A stretch of 64,000 nt of DNA from Frigoribacterium sp. PvP032 (GCF_017833035.1 NZ_JAFIBM010000001.1:1426001-1490000); one strand, 5' to 3'; shown: positions 10,284-18,871, numbered from the stretch's first letter. Translations and numbers: made by a program. The notes: a model not told the origin generated them from the letters alone.

Positions 10284-10725
10284 CGCGCCAGCGATCGGGG
10301 GAGAGGTCCCACGGGTCCTTGCCGAGCAGGTCGCCGACGGCCTGCAGCACCCAGCCCTCGACGAGGACCCGGTGCTGCCACTCGCCGTCCCCCTGGCGGC
10401 TCGACTCGGGCACGTGCGAGAGCCGCTCGATCGGGAGCCGGTACACGACGACGGTGCGGGCGGCCCGGTCGACCCGCCACCGCTCGACCCTGGTCGGGTC
10501 GGGGAGCGCCGGCAGGCCCGCGACCTCGAAGGTCACGTCGGCGAGGTCGTCCGGCCACAGCTCGCGCAGGTGGTCCGCCGTCTCGGCGACGAGGTCGTCG
10601 AAGAGCTCGACCCTCGTGCGCAGGAAGGGCAGGTGCGGACCGGCGGCGGAGGAGCGGAGCCCGCGGCCGTGCCGGTCCCGACGTCGGGAACGGTCGGTGA
10701 CGCGGACTCGGCGTGGCCTCGGCAT
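10276..10725 (-). CDS. Metallopeptidase-like protein (Rv3259 / zincin_1 family), active-site motif degenerate
   Basis: A 149-residue homologue of the minimal zincin family that accompanies whiB2 and the DUF3499 gene in many actinobacteria. The basic start with RGRGLRSSAAGPHLPFLRTRVELFDDLV, the VVVYRLPIERL strand and the C-terminal LVEGWVLQAVGDLLGKDP helix fit the family. Members with an intact site carry HExxH in that C-terminal helix. Here the corresponding VEGWV has neither histidine, so zinc catalysis is doubtful. The gene is divergent from the DUF3499 gene by 35 nt. A minus-strand TACGAT (10732-10737) ends 7 nt before the ATG, indicating a leaderless transcript. The role is unknown. Confidence 0.75.
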   Translation of the reverse strand: MPRPRRVRVTDRSRRRDRHGRGLRSSAAGPHLPFLRTRVELFDDLVAETADHLRELWPDDLADVTFEVAGLPALPDPTRVERWRVDRAARTVVVYRLPIERLSHVPESSRQGDGEWQHRVLVEGWVLQAVGDLLGKDPWDLSPDRWRDR

Positions 10726-10731
10726 CTCGCC

Positions 10732-10752
10732 ATCGTAGACCGGCGGTATCGT
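10732..10752. promoter_or_regulatory. Back-to-back -10 boxes of a divergent leaderless pair
   Basis: A minus-strand TACGAT (10732-10737) ends 7 nt before the metallopeptidase-like start. A plus-strand TATCGT (10747-10752) ends 9 nt before the DUF3499 start. The two -10 boxes are only 9 nt apart, so two polymerases could hardly occupy the site together. Confidence 0.45.
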
Positions 10753-10760
10753 GGCGGGCG

Positions 10761-10973
10761 ATGAACGCCCGCCCCTGCAGCAAGGTCGCCTGCCACGACG
10801 ACGCGGTGTCGACCCTCACCTACGTGTACGCCGACTCGATGGTCGTCGTCGGCCCCCTGAGCGACCGCGCGGAGCCGCACGGGTACGACTTGTGCGCCCG
10901 ACACGCGTCGTCGTTGTCCGTGCCCAGGGGCTGGGACGTGCTGCGCCGGGTAGTTTTGGGGCATGACTACTGA
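10761..10973 (+). CDS. DUF3499 family small cysteine protein (Rv3258c homologue)
   Basis: A 70-residue conserved actinobacterial protein with C6 and C11 near the N-terminus and C45 plus H48 (LCARH) in the middle, a probable small metal-binding or zinc-ribbon-like fold. MNARPCSKVAC is the typical start of the family, which fixes the ATG at 10761 rather than an upstream in-frame ATG. The gene overlaps the phosphomannomutase start by 11 nt, as in mycobacteria where Rv3258c precedes manB/pmmA. The function is not known. Confidence 0.85.
   Translation: MNARPCSKVACHDDAVSTLTYVYADSMVVVGPLSDRAEPHGYDLCARHASSLSVPRGWDVLRRVVLGHDY
10951..10956 (+). promoter_or_regulatory. -10 box for phosphomannomutase inside the DUF3499 gene
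   Basis: TAGTTT ends 7 nt before the ATG at 10963, predicting an internal leaderless promoter in addition to read-through from the DUF3499 gene. Confidence 0.45.
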
Positions 10974-12387
10974 GAACACCCCCGACCTCACCGCCTTCGT
11001 CAAGACCTACGACGTGCGCGGCCTGGTGGGGTCGCAGCTGACCGACGAGGTCGTTGAGGCCTTCGGGGCCGCCTTCGCCGACGAGGTCGGGGCGGCCGGC
11101 GGCGACCTCGTCGTCGGCCACGACATGCGCGACTCGTCGCCTGCCTTCGCGGCGGCCTTCTCGCGCGGAGCCCAGGCCAGGGGCGCCGACGTCGTCTCCC
11201 TGGGGCTCTGCTCCACGGACGAGTCCTACTTCGCGTCCGGCTCGCTCGACGCGCCGGCGGCGATGTTCACCGCCAGCCACAACCCCGCGACCTACAACGG
11301 CATCAAGATGAGCCGTGCGGGCGCCCAGGGCATCAGCCTCGACACGGGCCTGTCGTCGGTCCGCGACCGTGCGGCCCGCTACCTCGCCGACGGCATCGAG
11401 CCCGTGGACCAGGTGGGGTCGCTCCGCGAGCACGACGCTCTGCCGGGCTACGTCGCCCACCTGCGCGGCCTCGTCGACCTGACCGACGTCCGGCCCCTGA
11501 AGGTCGTCGTCGACGCGGGCAACGGCATGGGCGGCCTGACGGTCCCCGCCGTCCTCGGCGACGCGGCGGGGCTCCCGGCGCTGCCGCTCGAGATCGTCCC
11601 GCTGTACTTCGAGCTCGACGGCACGTTCCCGAACCACGAGGCGAACCCGCTCGAGCCCGCCAACCTCGTCGACCTGCAGGCCGCCGTCGTGGCCCACGGG
11701 GCGGACCTCGGCCTGGCCTTCGACGGCGACGCCGACCGCTGCTTCGTCGTCGACGAGAAGGGCGAAGCCGTCACCCCGTCGGCCGTCGCGGCCATCGTGG
11801 CCGTCCGCGAGATCGCCCGCGTCCGGGCGGCCGAGCCCGACGCCTCCATCTCGGTGATCCACAACCTCATCACCTCGCGCGCCGTGCCCGAGGCGATCGT
11901 CGCCTCCGGGGCGGTGCCGGTCCGCACCAGGGTCGGGCACTCGCTGATCAAGGACGAGATGCGCACGACCGGGGCGATCTTCGGCGGCGAGCACTCGGCG
12001 CACTACTACTTCCGCGACTTCTGGGGCGCCGACAACGGCATGCTCGCCGCCATGCACGTGCTGGCCGAGCTGGGACACCAGGACGAGCCGCTGTCGACCC
12101 TCACCGACCGCTACACGCCGTACACGGCCAGCGGCGAGATCAACTCGACCGTCACCGACGTCCCCGCCGCCTACACCCGCGTCGTCGAGGCGTTCACGGG
12201 CCGAGGCGAGTTCGACGAGCTCGACGGCCTGACCGTGTCGGGGGAGTCGGCCGACGGTGCCTTCTGGTGGTTCAACGTCCGCCCCTCGAACACCGAGCCG
12301 CTGCTGCGGCTGAACGCCGAGGCGGCGACGCGCTCGGGCATGGAGTCGGTGCGCGACGAGGTCCTGGCGCTGATCCGGGCGTCGTGA
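10963..12387 (+). CDS. manB: Phosphomannomutase / phosphoglucomutase
   Basis: A 474-residue alpha-D-phosphohexomutase. FTASHNPATYNGIK near residue 103 contains the phosphorylated catalytic serine, FDGDADRCF near 252 is the metal-binding loop, GGEHSAHYYF near 344 is the sugar-specificity loop, and RPSNTEPLLR near 440 binds the phosphate. It converts mannose-6-phosphate to mannose-1-phosphate (and perhaps the glucose pair), directly following ManA in the route to GDP-mannose. The start overlaps the DUF3499 gene and the stop TGA overlaps the next ATG (TGATG), so it is translationally coupled to the CsoR-type regulator. Confidence 0.93.
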   Translation: MTTENTPDLTAFVKTYDVRGLVGSQLTDEVVEAFGAAFADEVGAAGGDLVVGHDMRDSSPAFAAAFSRGAQARGADVVSLGLCSTDESYFASGSLDAPAAMFTASHNPATYNGIKMSRAGAQGISLDTGLSSVRDRAARYLADGIEPVDQVGSLREHDALPGYVAHLRGLVDLTDVRPLKVVVDAGNGMGGLTVPAVLGDAAGLPALPLEIVPLYFELDGTFPNHEANPLEPANLVDLQAAVVAHGADLGLAFDGDADRCFVVDEKGEAVTPSAVAAIVAVREIARVRAAEPDASISVIHNLITSRAVPEAIVASGAVPVRTRVGHSLIKDEMRTTGAIFGGEHSAHYYFRDFWGADNGMLAAMHVLAELGHQDEPLSTLTDRYTPYTASGEINSTVTDVPAAYTRVVEAFTGRGEFDELDGLTVSGESADGAFWWFNVRPSNTEPLLRLNAEAATRSGMESVRDEVLALIRAS

Positions 12388-12710
12388 TGGCCGACCACGA
12401 GGGCGGCGCCGCGGTCGACGCGCAGGCAGCCCCTGGCTACAGCGCGTCGAAGCAGCAGATCGTCACGCGGCTGCGCCGTGCCGAGGGCCAGGTCCGCGGC
12501 ATCCAGCGCATGGTCGAGGACGACGTCTACTGCATCGACGTGCTGACGCAGGTGAGCGCGGCGACGAAGGCCCTCGAGACGGTCGCCCTGCAGCTGCTGG
12601 AGGACCACCTCGCGCACTGCGTCGCCGAGGCGGCGCGCGAGGGCGGCGCCGTGGCCGACGCGAAGATCGCGGAGGCGTCGGCCGCCATCGCGCGGCTCGT
12701 GCGTTCCTGA
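12387..12710 (+). CDS. CsoR-family metal-sensing repressor (DUF156)
   Basis: A 107-residue all-helical regulator. C49, H74 and C78 form the Cys-His-Cys set of copper-sensing CsoR proteins, in YCIDVLTQV and EDHLAHCV, and RLRRAEGQVRGIQRMVEDD is the family N-terminal helix. Residues normally used by CsoR to bind Cu(I) are therefore present. No copper ATPase or chaperone gene lies next to it; instead it is translationally coupled to phosphomannomutase and followed by sahH. It may control a distant copper regulon or respond to another thiol-reactive signal. The open frame continues upstream, but the ATG in the TGATG overlap is the natural start. Confidence 0.88.
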   Translation: MADHEGGAAVDAQAAPGYSASKQQIVTRLRRAEGQVRGIQRMVEDDVYCIDVLTQVSAATKALETVALQLLEDHLAHCVAEAAREGGAVADAKIAEASAAIARLVRS

Positions 12711-12764
12711 GGCGGTCGCCCGATCCTGGGCGACACACGGGGCGGCGTGGGCGAGAATGGTCGC

Positions 12765-14240
12765 ATGCCCACTGACACGACCACGCTGCCCTACAAGGTC
12801 GCCGACCTGTCCCTCGCCGAGGCCGGCCGACACCAGCTCCGCCTCGCCGAGAACGAGATGCCCGGCCTGATGGCCCTGCGGGAGGAGTTCGGCCCGACCC
12901 AGCCCCTCGCGGGCGCCCGCATCGCGGGCTCGCTCCACATGACGGTGCAGACCGCCGTGCTGATCGAGACCCTCACCGCCCTCGGCGCCCAGGTGCGCTG
13001 GGCGAGCTGCAACATCTTCTCCACGCAGGACGAGGCGGCGGCCGCGATCGTCGTCGGCCCGACCGGCACCCCGGCGCAGCCCCAGGGCGTGCCCGTCTTC
13101 GCCTGGAAGGGCGAGACCCTCGACGAGTACTGGTGGTGCACCTCCCAGATCTTCGACTGGTCAGCCGAGGCGGCCTCGGCCGGCGCCTCCTTCACGGGGC
13201 CGAACATGATCCTCGACGACGGCGGCGACGCCACGATGCTCGTGCACAAGGGCCGCGAGTACGAGCTCGCCGGCGCGGTGCCGGACGACGCCCCCGGCGA
13301 CAGCCACGAGTGGCGCGTGATCCTCGAGGTTCTCCGCGGCTCGCTCGCCGAGTCGACCGACCGCTGGACGACCATCGGCGCCGAGCTGCAGGGCGTCACC
13401 GAGGAGACCACGACGGGCGTGCACCGCCTGTACGAGCTCGCCCGCGCCGGCGAGCTGCTGTTCCCCGCCATCAACGTCAACGACTCCGTCACGAAGTCCA
13501 AGTTCGACAACAAGTACGGCATCCGCCACTCGCTGCCCGACGGCCTGATGCGGGCCACCGACGTGCTCATCGGCGGCAAGGTCGCCTTCGTCGCGGGCTA
13601 CGGCGACGTCGGCAAGGGCGCCGCGGAGGCGCTCCGCGGCCAGGGCGCACGCGTCATCGTGAGCGAGGTCGACCCGATCAACGCCCTCCAGGCCGCGATG
13701 GACGGCTACCAGGTGGCTCGTCTGGAGTCCGTCGTCGAGACCGTCGACATCCTCGTCACGGGCACCGGCAACCTCGACGTCGTGACGGTCGACCACCTCC
13801 TCGCCCTCAAGCACCTGGCGATCGTGGCGAACGTCGGCCACTTCGACAACGAGATCGACATGGCCGGGCTCGAGTCGCTCGCCGGCGCCGAGCGCGTCGA
13901 GATCAAGCCCCAGGTGCACGAGTGGCGCCTCCCCACCGGCCGCAGCGTGCTCGTGCTCAGCGAGGGCCGCCTGATGAACCTCGGCAACGCCACCGGCCAC
14001 CCCTCGTTCGTGATGAGCAACTCGTTCACGAACCAGGTGCTCGCCCAGATCGAGCTGTGGGCGCACCGCGAGAACTACGAGATCGAGGTCTACGTGCTGC
14101 CGAAGCACCTCGACGAGAAGGTCGCGCGGCTGCACCTCGACGCCCTCGGGGTCGAGCTCACCACCCTCACCGACGCGCAGGCGAAGTACATCGGCGTCAG
14201 CGTCGACGGCCCCTACAAGGTCGACCACTACCGCTACTGA
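12765..14240 (+). CDS. sahH: Adenosylhomocysteinase
   Basis: A 491-residue S-adenosylhomocysteine hydrolase that splits SAH to adenosine and homocysteine, keeping methylation reactions running. [18 protein letters not shown] near residue 242 holds the catalytic Lys/Asp pair region, and [22 protein letters not shown] near 276 is the NAD-binding Rossmann loop; the C-terminal KVDHYRY is the conserved cofactor-capping tail. The length, with an internal insertion near residues 150-200, fits actinobacterial SahH. The ATG at 12765 is preferred over an upstream in-frame start because the family begins near [21 protein letters not shown] (12753-12758) ends 7 nt upstream, so a leaderless message is possible. 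Confidence 0.95.
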   Translation: MPTDTTTLPYKVADLSLAEAGRHQLRLAENEMPGLMALREEFGPTQPLAGARIAGSLHMTVQTAVLIETLTALGAQVRWASCNIFSTQDEAAAAIVVGPTGTPAQPQGVPVFAWKGETLDEYWWCTSQIFDWSAEAASAGASFTGPNMILDDGGDATMLVHKGREYELAGAVPDDAPGDSHEWRVILEVLRGSLAESTDRWTTIGAELQGVTEETTTGVHRLYELARAGELLFPAINVNDSVTKSKFDNKYGIRHSLPDGLMRATDVLIGGKVAFVAGYGDVGKGAAEALRGQGARVIVSEVDPINALQAAMDGYQVARLESVVETVDILVTGTGNLDVVTVDHLLALKHLAIVANVGHFDNEIDMAGLESLAGAERVEIKPQVHEWRLPTGRSVLVLSEGRLMNLGNATGHPSFVMSNSFTNQVLAQIELWAHRENYEIEVYVLPKHLDEKVARLHLDALGVELTTLTDAQAKYIGVSVDGPYKVDHYRY

Positions 14241-14246
14241 GTCAGG

Positions 14247-14297
14247 CGCACGAACGCCCCCGGCCCGTCGTCGAGACGGGGCGGGGGCGTTCGTGCG
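14247..14297. terminator. Strong hairpin terminator between sahH and the RDD gene
   Basis: A perfect 15-bp stem, CGCACGAACGCCCCC (14247-14261) with GGGGGCGTTCGTGCG (14283-14297), lies 6 nt after the sahH stop and shortly before the convergent RDD-gene stop. It is likely bidirectional. Confidence 0.8.
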
Positions 14298-14320
14298 TTC
14301 GTGCGTCGTCGCGGCCGTGA

Positions 14321-15259
14321 TCAGCGTCGCGGGAAGCCGCGCACCGTCCCGGTGAGGGCGGGCTCCAGCCTGTCGAGCAGGGCGGCCTCACGCTGCAGGG
14401 CGACGCCCTCGCGCTCGCGACGGAGCGCGGAGACCGCCGCCAGCAGCGACTCGGGGTCCGTCTCGGGCAGGGGGGAGACGAACGGGGCGAGCTCGGCGGC
14501 GAGGGCCTCGGCGATGCGCCGACGGCTGTCGGGGCGGAGGGCGGGCGCCTGCTGCAGGAACGACGACACACGACGGGCGAGGGGATCAGGTAGGCGCGCC
14601 ACGTCGGCCATGCCGGCCCAGCCGCCGAGGTGCGGCGGCACCTGGACCACGACGCGCCCCATGCGCGGCGCCCGCTCGTTGCGGCTGTAGGTGCCGGCCA
14701 TGAGGTCGCCGAGGCGCCGCGACGAGCGGTTGAGGAGGGCGACGACGACCGCCAGCCCGCCCGTCGTCATCACGATCTCGAGCATGCCGACGAGCGACCG
14801 GGTGAGCGCGTGTCGGAGGCCGATCGCGCCTCCGTCGGTCCGCACGATCCGCGCGCCCGTCGCGAGCTTGCCGAGCGACCGCCCGTGCGAGGCCGTCTCG
14901 ACCACGGTCGGCAGCCCGATCAGGCAGATGACGATCGACGCGACCATCAGGGCCTGCGCCGTGGCGTCGTCGACGGCGCCGCGGTCGTTCAGCGAGACGA
15001 CCAGCAGCACGAGGCCGACGAGCACGACGACGTAGCTGAGGTAGTCGATCAGGGCGCCCGCGACGCGCAGGACGAAGCCGGTCGGACGGCGGTCGAGCCC
15101 GACCGCCTCGCCCGTGACGAGCTGGTCGTCGGCGCCGTCGAAGAACTCGACCTGGTCGGGACGCAGCGTCGGGGCCGACGCCGACCTCGAGTCGCGACCT
15201 GCGCGCGTCCGGCGCGCGCGGGTCGGCGTCGTCGGCGGGTGCGTCGTCGGGTCGGACAT
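14321..15259 (-). CDS. RDD family membrane protein
   Basis: A 312-residue protein. Residues 1-65 are a polar Thr/Arg-rich cytoplasmic head. About three hydrophobic helices follow between residues 65 and 200, with the RDD-type signatures RRPTGFVLRVAGALIDY (start of the first helix), GRSLGKLATGARIV and RRLGDLMAGTY. The last 100 residues are a soluble helical tail. RDD proteins are usually small transporters or accessories of membrane complexes. It is divergent from the SpoIIM-like gene with 18 nt between the starts and belongs to the MoxR/DUF58 neighbourhood, so a shared membrane-associated function is likely. No substrate can be named. Confidence 0.85.
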   Translation of the reverse strand: MSDPTTHPPTTPTRARRTRAGRDSRSASAPTLRPDQVEFFDGADDQLVTGEAVGLDRRPTGFVLRVAGALIDYLSYVVVLVGLVLLVVSLNDRGAVDDATAQALMVASIVICLIGLPTVVETASHGRSLGKLATGARIVRTDGGAIGLRHALTRSLVGMLEIVMTTGGLAVVVALLNRSSRRLGDLMAGTYSRNERAPRMGRVVVQVPPHLGGWAGMADVARLPDPLARRVSSFLQQAPALRPDSRRRIAEALAAELAPFVSPLPETDPESLLAAVSALRREREGVALQREAALLDRLEPALTGTVRGFPRR

Positions 15260-15262
15260 GCC

Positions 15263-15268
15263 TAGTAT
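15263..15268 (+). promoter_or_regulatory. -10-like box in an 18-nt divergent gap
   Basis: TAGTAT lies in the AT-rich gap between the RDD and SpoIIM-like start codons and would start transcription within a few nt of the ATG at 15278. Neither gene has room for a normal leader. Confidence 0.35.
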
Positions 15269-15277
15269 CTAAGCAGA

Positions 15278-16273
15278 ATGGATCTCGACGCCTACGCCGC
15301 CGCCCACGGTCACGAGTGGACCGAACTCGAGGCCCTGGCGCGCCGTCGGCGCCTGACCGGTCCCGAGGCCGACGAGCTGATCCGCCTCTACCAGTCGGGT
15401 GCCGCCGAGCTGTCGGCCCTGCAGACGGCCGCGGGCCCGTCCGTGGTCGCGGACCGCCTGTCGCTGACCCTCTCGCGGGCACGCCTCCGGTTCACCGGGG
15501 CCGGCCGCAACCTCGCCTCCCAGGTCCCGACCTTCTTCGTCGCCCAGCTGCCCGCTGCGCTCTGGCGGGTGCGCTGGCTGTCGATCGCCGTGCTGCTGGT
15601 CACCGGCGTCGTCGCGACGTCGTTCGCCGTCTGGGCAGCCGGGTCTCCTGCGGTGCTCGCGTCGTTCGGGTCGGAGGAGTTCCGCCGCCAGTTCGCGACC
15701 GAGGACTTCGTGAACTACTACTCGGAGAGCGCGCCCTCGTCGTTCACCGGCCAGGTCTGGACGAACAACGCCTTCATCGCCGCCCAGTGCGTCGCGTTCG
15801 GCATCACCGGGGTGTGGGTGCCCTACGTGGTGCTGAACAACGCCATGAACGTGGGCATCTCGGCGGGCCTGATGGCCGAGCAGGGGCGCCTCGAGTACTT
15901 CTTCCTGTACATCCTCCCGCACGGCCAGCTCGAGCTGTACAGCATCTTCGTGGCGGGCGGCGCGGGGCTGATGATCTTCTGGTCGTGGGTGGCACCCGGC
16001 GCGCGCACCCGCGGACAGGCGCTCGCCCAGGACGGCCGGGCGCTGATCACGGTCGCCGTGGGGCTCATGCTGGCGCTGCTCGTGTCGGGCGTGATCGAGG
16101 GCTTCGTCACCCGCCAGGACTGGCCGTGGCCGATCAAGATCGGCATCGGCACGGTGGCCCTGGCCGGGTTCCTCGCGTACCAGTGGGTGCTGGGCGGGCG
16201 GGCCCACCGGGCCGGGCAGACCGGCGACCTCGACGAGTTCGAGGCCGGGGCGACGGAGCTCGTCGCCGGCTGA
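15278..16273 (+). CDS. Stage II sporulation protein M (SpoIIM) family membrane protein
   Basis: A 331-residue protein with a soluble helical head (MDLDAYAAAHGHEWTELEALARRRRLTGPEADELIRLYQ) and about five membrane helices. The central FGITGVWVPYVVLNNAMNVGISAGLM and the HGQLELYSIFVAGGAGLMI stretch are hallmarks of the SpoIIM/DUF95 family (N-H-x-E-type helices). In endospore formers SpoIIM is part of the engulfment machinery; in non-sporulating actinobacteria the family sits with RDD, DUF58 and MoxR genes, as in M. tuberculosis Rv3690-Rv3695, and its role there is unknown. Confidence 0.88.
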   Translation: MDLDAYAAAHGHEWTELEALARRRRLTGPEADELIRLYQSGAAELSALQTAAGPSVVADRLSLTLSRARLRFTGAGRNLASQVPTFFVAQLPAALWRVRWLSIAVLLVTGVVATSFAVWAAGSPAVLASFGSEEFRRQFATEDFVNYYSESAPSSFTGQVWTNNAFIAAQCVAFGITGVWVPYVVLNNAMNVGISAGLMAEQGRLEYFFLYILPHGQLELYSIFVAGGAGLMIFWSWVAPGARTRGQALAQDGRALITVAVGLMLALLVSGVIEGFVTRQDWPWPIKIGIGTVALAGFLAYQWVLGGRAHRAGQTGDLDEFEAGATELVAG

Positions 16274-16622
16274 GCGGGCCTTCGGCGCTCGTGTGTGCTG
16301 CCGTGTTCAGGAACTCGGCGGGGCTGGGTCCTGAGTCGTGCACGGTTCAGGACCGCGCCTCCTGCGCTGGCACGATTCAGGAGGCGCGGTCCTGAATGCG
16401 GAGAGACCGGACCCGGACTCGGATCAGCGGGCGAGGGTGCACGCGGCCAGGGTGGTGCTGCCGTGTTCAGGAACTCGGGCGCGCCGGGTCCTGAGTCGTG
16501 CACGGTTCAGGACCGCGCCTCCCCCCGTCGCACGGATCAGGACCGATGTTCCTGAATGAGGAGGGGAGCGGGGAGCGGGGAGCGGGGAGCGGGGAGCGGG
16601 GAGGGGCGCGGCGCGGCGCGGG
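16274..16622. repeat. Intergenic repeat region: duplicated 106-bp TCAGGA element plus simple repeats
   Basis: A 349-nt gap between two convergent genes, without a credible gene. Two diverged copies of a ~106-bp element lie at 16295-16400 and 16455-16560, offset by 160 bp; both begin GTGCTGCCGTGTTCAGGAAC. The hexamer TCAGGA or its complement occurs about ten times. In the first copy TTCAGGACCGCGCCTCCTG (16346-16364) pairs perfectly over 19 bp with its complement at 16378-16396. Then come five 7-bp GGGGAGC units (16563-16597) and short GGCGC repeats up to the DUF58 stop. Small frames through the element show the same repeated peptide and are judged spurious. Confidence 0.85.
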
Positions 16623-17915
16623 TCAGAGGCGGCCGGCGGCCTTGTAGGCGAGGTAGCGGTCGGCCAGCGCCGGCGGCAGGTCGGCGGGCGAGCCCGACAC
16701 GACGTCGGCTCCGACCTGGCCCAGGGCGGCCGCGACACGGGCGACGTCGAGCCGGGCGCGCTCCGCGGCGGCGGCGCGGTAGACCTCGTCCCGGTTCGTC
16801 CGCGTGACGGCGGCCACGGCGAGGTCGGGATCGGTGACCGACGCCACGACGACGAGGTGACGCTGGCTGAGCTGCGGCACGGCGGCGAGCAGGCTGCGAG
16901 CGGAGCCGGGGGAGTCGACCGGCGTGACGAGCACGACGAGCGAGCGCTGGGTGGTGACCGAGCGGACGAGGCCGGGCACGGTCGACCAGTCGGTCTCGAC
17001 GAGCTCCGGCTCGATCGGGGCCATCGTCTCGACCATCGTCGACAGCAGCGCGGCTCCGGTCGCGCCCTGCACACGGCCCCGCACGCGGCGGTCCACGACG
17101 ACGAGGTCGACGTGGTCGCCCGCGCGCGACGCGAGCGCGCCGAGCAGCAGGGCCGACTCGAACGCGGTGTCGAGCCGCGGCTCGTCCTCGATGCGCGCAG
17201 CCGAGGTGCGGCCGCTGTCGACCACGATCACCACGCGACGGTCGCGCTCGGGACGCCAGGTGCGGACGACCAGGTCGCTGCGGCGGGCCGTCGCCCGCCA
17301 GTCGATCGAGCGCACGTCGTCGCCCCTGACGTACTCGCGCAGGCTGTCGAACTCGGTGCCCTGACCGCGGATCATCACGCTCGTGCGACCGTCGAGCTCA
17401 CGGAGGCGGGCGAGACGGGACGGGAGGTGGCGGCGGGACGAGAAACGCGGCAGCACGCGCACGACGCCGGGGACGGCGTGCCCGGCCTGGCGCCCCGCGA
17501 GGCGGAGCGGGCCGATCGACCTGACGGTCACCTCCTCGGCTCGCCGTTCGCCTCGTCGGAACGGCGTGAGCGTCGTGGTGGCGCGCCAGGCGCGACCGGG
17601 CCGGACGACGAGCGCACGACGCGTGACCGAGGCCCCCGCGGACGGCTGCCAGGCGTCACGGACGACTCCGCGCAGCGTGCGGCGCCCCTCGTTGACGACG
17701 ACCAGCTCGGCCGAGGTCGTCTCGCCGAGGCGGACGGGCCCCGGCAGCTCACGACGGATGCGCAGGAGGCGCGGCGACGCCGCCAGCGCGACGTCCAGCC
17801 CCCCGAGGGCGAGCACGAGCACGAGCCAGCCGACGAGCGCCCAGGCGCTGCCCGTCGCGACGATCGGCACGACGCCGAGCGCGACGAGCGCGACGAACCA
17901 TCCGGTGACGGCCAT
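16623..17915 (-). CDS. DUF58 / von Willebrand-type domain membrane protein
   Basis: A 430-residue protein with two N-terminal membrane helices (residues about 5-45), a beta-rich region, and a C-terminal DUF58/VWA-like domain with the signature SIDWRATARRSDLVVRTWRPERDRRVVIVVDSGRTS near residues 205-240. DUF58 proteins are the usual partners of MoxR ATPases, which remodel or activate them. The start is 2 nt beyond the moxR stop, so the pair is one operon. The last codons abut the simple GGGGAGC and GGCGC repeats, so length changes there could affect transcript ends but not the frame. Confidence 0.88.
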   Translation of the reverse strand: MAVTGWFVALVALGVVPIVATGSAWALVGWLVLVLALGGLDVALAASPRLLRIRRELPGPVRLGETTSAELVVVNEGRRTLRGVVRDAWQPSAGASVTRRALVVRPGRAWRATTTLTPFRRGERRAEEVTVRSIGPLRLAGRQAGHAVPGVVRVLPRFSSRRHLPSRLARLRELDGRTSVMIRGQGTEFDSLREYVRGDDVRSIDWRATARRSDLVVRTWRPERDRRVVIVVDSGRTSAARIEDEPRLDTAFESALLLGALASRAGDHVDLVVVDRRVRGRVQGATGAALLSTMVETMAPIEPELVETDWSTVPGLVRSVTTQRSLVVLVTPVDSPGSARSLLAAVPQLSQRHLVVVASVTDPDLAVAAVTRTNRDEVYRAAAAERARLDVARVAAALGQVGADVVSGSPADLPPALADRYLAYKAAGRL

Positions 17916-17917
17916 GA

Positions 17918-18871
17918 TCAGATCGGGACCCGCACCTGCTGCAGCACCGAGCGCAGCACGGCGTCGGCGTCGACGCCCTCGAGCTCGGCCTCCGGTCGCA
18001 GCTGCAGGCGGTGGCGCAGCACGGGCAGGGCCATCGCCTGGACGTGGTCCGGCGTGATGCGGTCGAAGCCGGTCAGCCAGGCCCAGGCCTTGCTCGCCGA
18101 CAGCAGGGCGGTCGAGCCGCGCGGGCTCACGCCGATCTTGACCGAGGCGCTCTCGCGGGTGGCGCGGGCCAGGTCGACGACGTACGCGAGCACGTCGGGG
18201 GAGGCGCCGACCCGGCCGACCTCGGCCTGCGCCTGCGCGAGCTCGGCCGGCCCGAGCACGGGGGTGACACCGGCGGCGCGCAGGTCGCGCGGCGAGAAGC
18301 CCGCGGCGTGGCGGGTGAGCACCTCGACCTCGGCGTCGCGCGGCGGCAGGTCGAGGGTCAGCTTCATCAGGAACCGGTCGAGCTGCGCCTCGGGCAGCGT
18401 GTAGGTGCCCTCGTGCTCGACCGGGTTCATCGTGGCGGCGACGAGGAACGGCTGGGGCAGCGGGCGCGAGACGCCGTCGACCGACACCTGCCGCTCCTCC
18501 ATCGCCTCGAGCAGCGCCGACTGCGTCTTCGGAGGGGTCCGGTTGATCTCGTCGGCGAGCAGGATGTTCGTGAAGACGGGGCCGGGACGGAACTCGAACT
18601 CGCCTGCCTTGGCGTCGTAGACGAGCGAGCCGGTGATGTCTCCGGGCATCAGGTCGGGCGTGAACTGCACCCGGTTGGTCTCGAGCGACGTGGCGTGGCT
18701 GAGGGCACGGACGAGCAGGGTCTTGGCGACGCCGGGGACGCCCTCGAGCAGGGCGTGGCCCTGGGCGAGGAGAGTGACGATCAGGCCGGTGACGGCGCCG
18801 TCCTGCGCGACGACGGCCTTGCCGACCTCGGTGCGCACTCGGGCGAAGGTCTGCTGGAGTTCGGTGGTCAT
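17918..18871 (-). CDS. MoxR family AAA+ ATPase
   Basis: A 317-residue AAA+ protein. LLEGVPGVAKTLLVRAL near residue 38-54 is the Walker A region (GVPGVAKT), ILLADEINRTPPKTQSALLEAMEERQV near 108-134 is Walker B followed by the sensor segment, and VAATMNPVEHEGTYTLPEAQLDRFLMK near 150 carries sensor 1 and the arginine-finger region. MoxR ATPases act as chaperones for VWA/DUF58 proteins in maturation of metal enzymes, stress responses or envelope processes. GGGAGAA lies upstream of the ATG. It follows the DUF4350 gene after a 133-nt gap and overlaps none of its neighbours. Confidence 0.93.
   Translation of the reverse strand: MTTELQQTFARVRTEVGKAVVAQDGAVTGLIVTLLAQGHALLEGVPGVAKTLLVRALSHATSLETNRVQFTPDLMPGDITGSLVYDAKAGEFEFRPGPVFTNILLADEINRTPPKTQSALLEAMEERQVSVDGVSRPLPQPFLVAATMNPVEHEGTYTLPEAQLDRFLMKLTLDLPPRDAEVEVLTRHAAGFSPRDLRAAGVTPVLGPAELAQAQAEVGRVGASPDVLAYVVDLARATRESASVKIGVSPRGSTALLSASKAWAWLTGFDRITPDHVQAMALPVLRHRLQLRPEAELEGVDADAVLRSVLQQVRVPI

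Noticed and set aside
16295-16555. Small plus-strand frame through the TCAGGA repeat
   Set aside because: Its peptide merely repeats the DNA duplication (VLSRARFRT twice), and similar frames appear on the other strand; no ribosome site.
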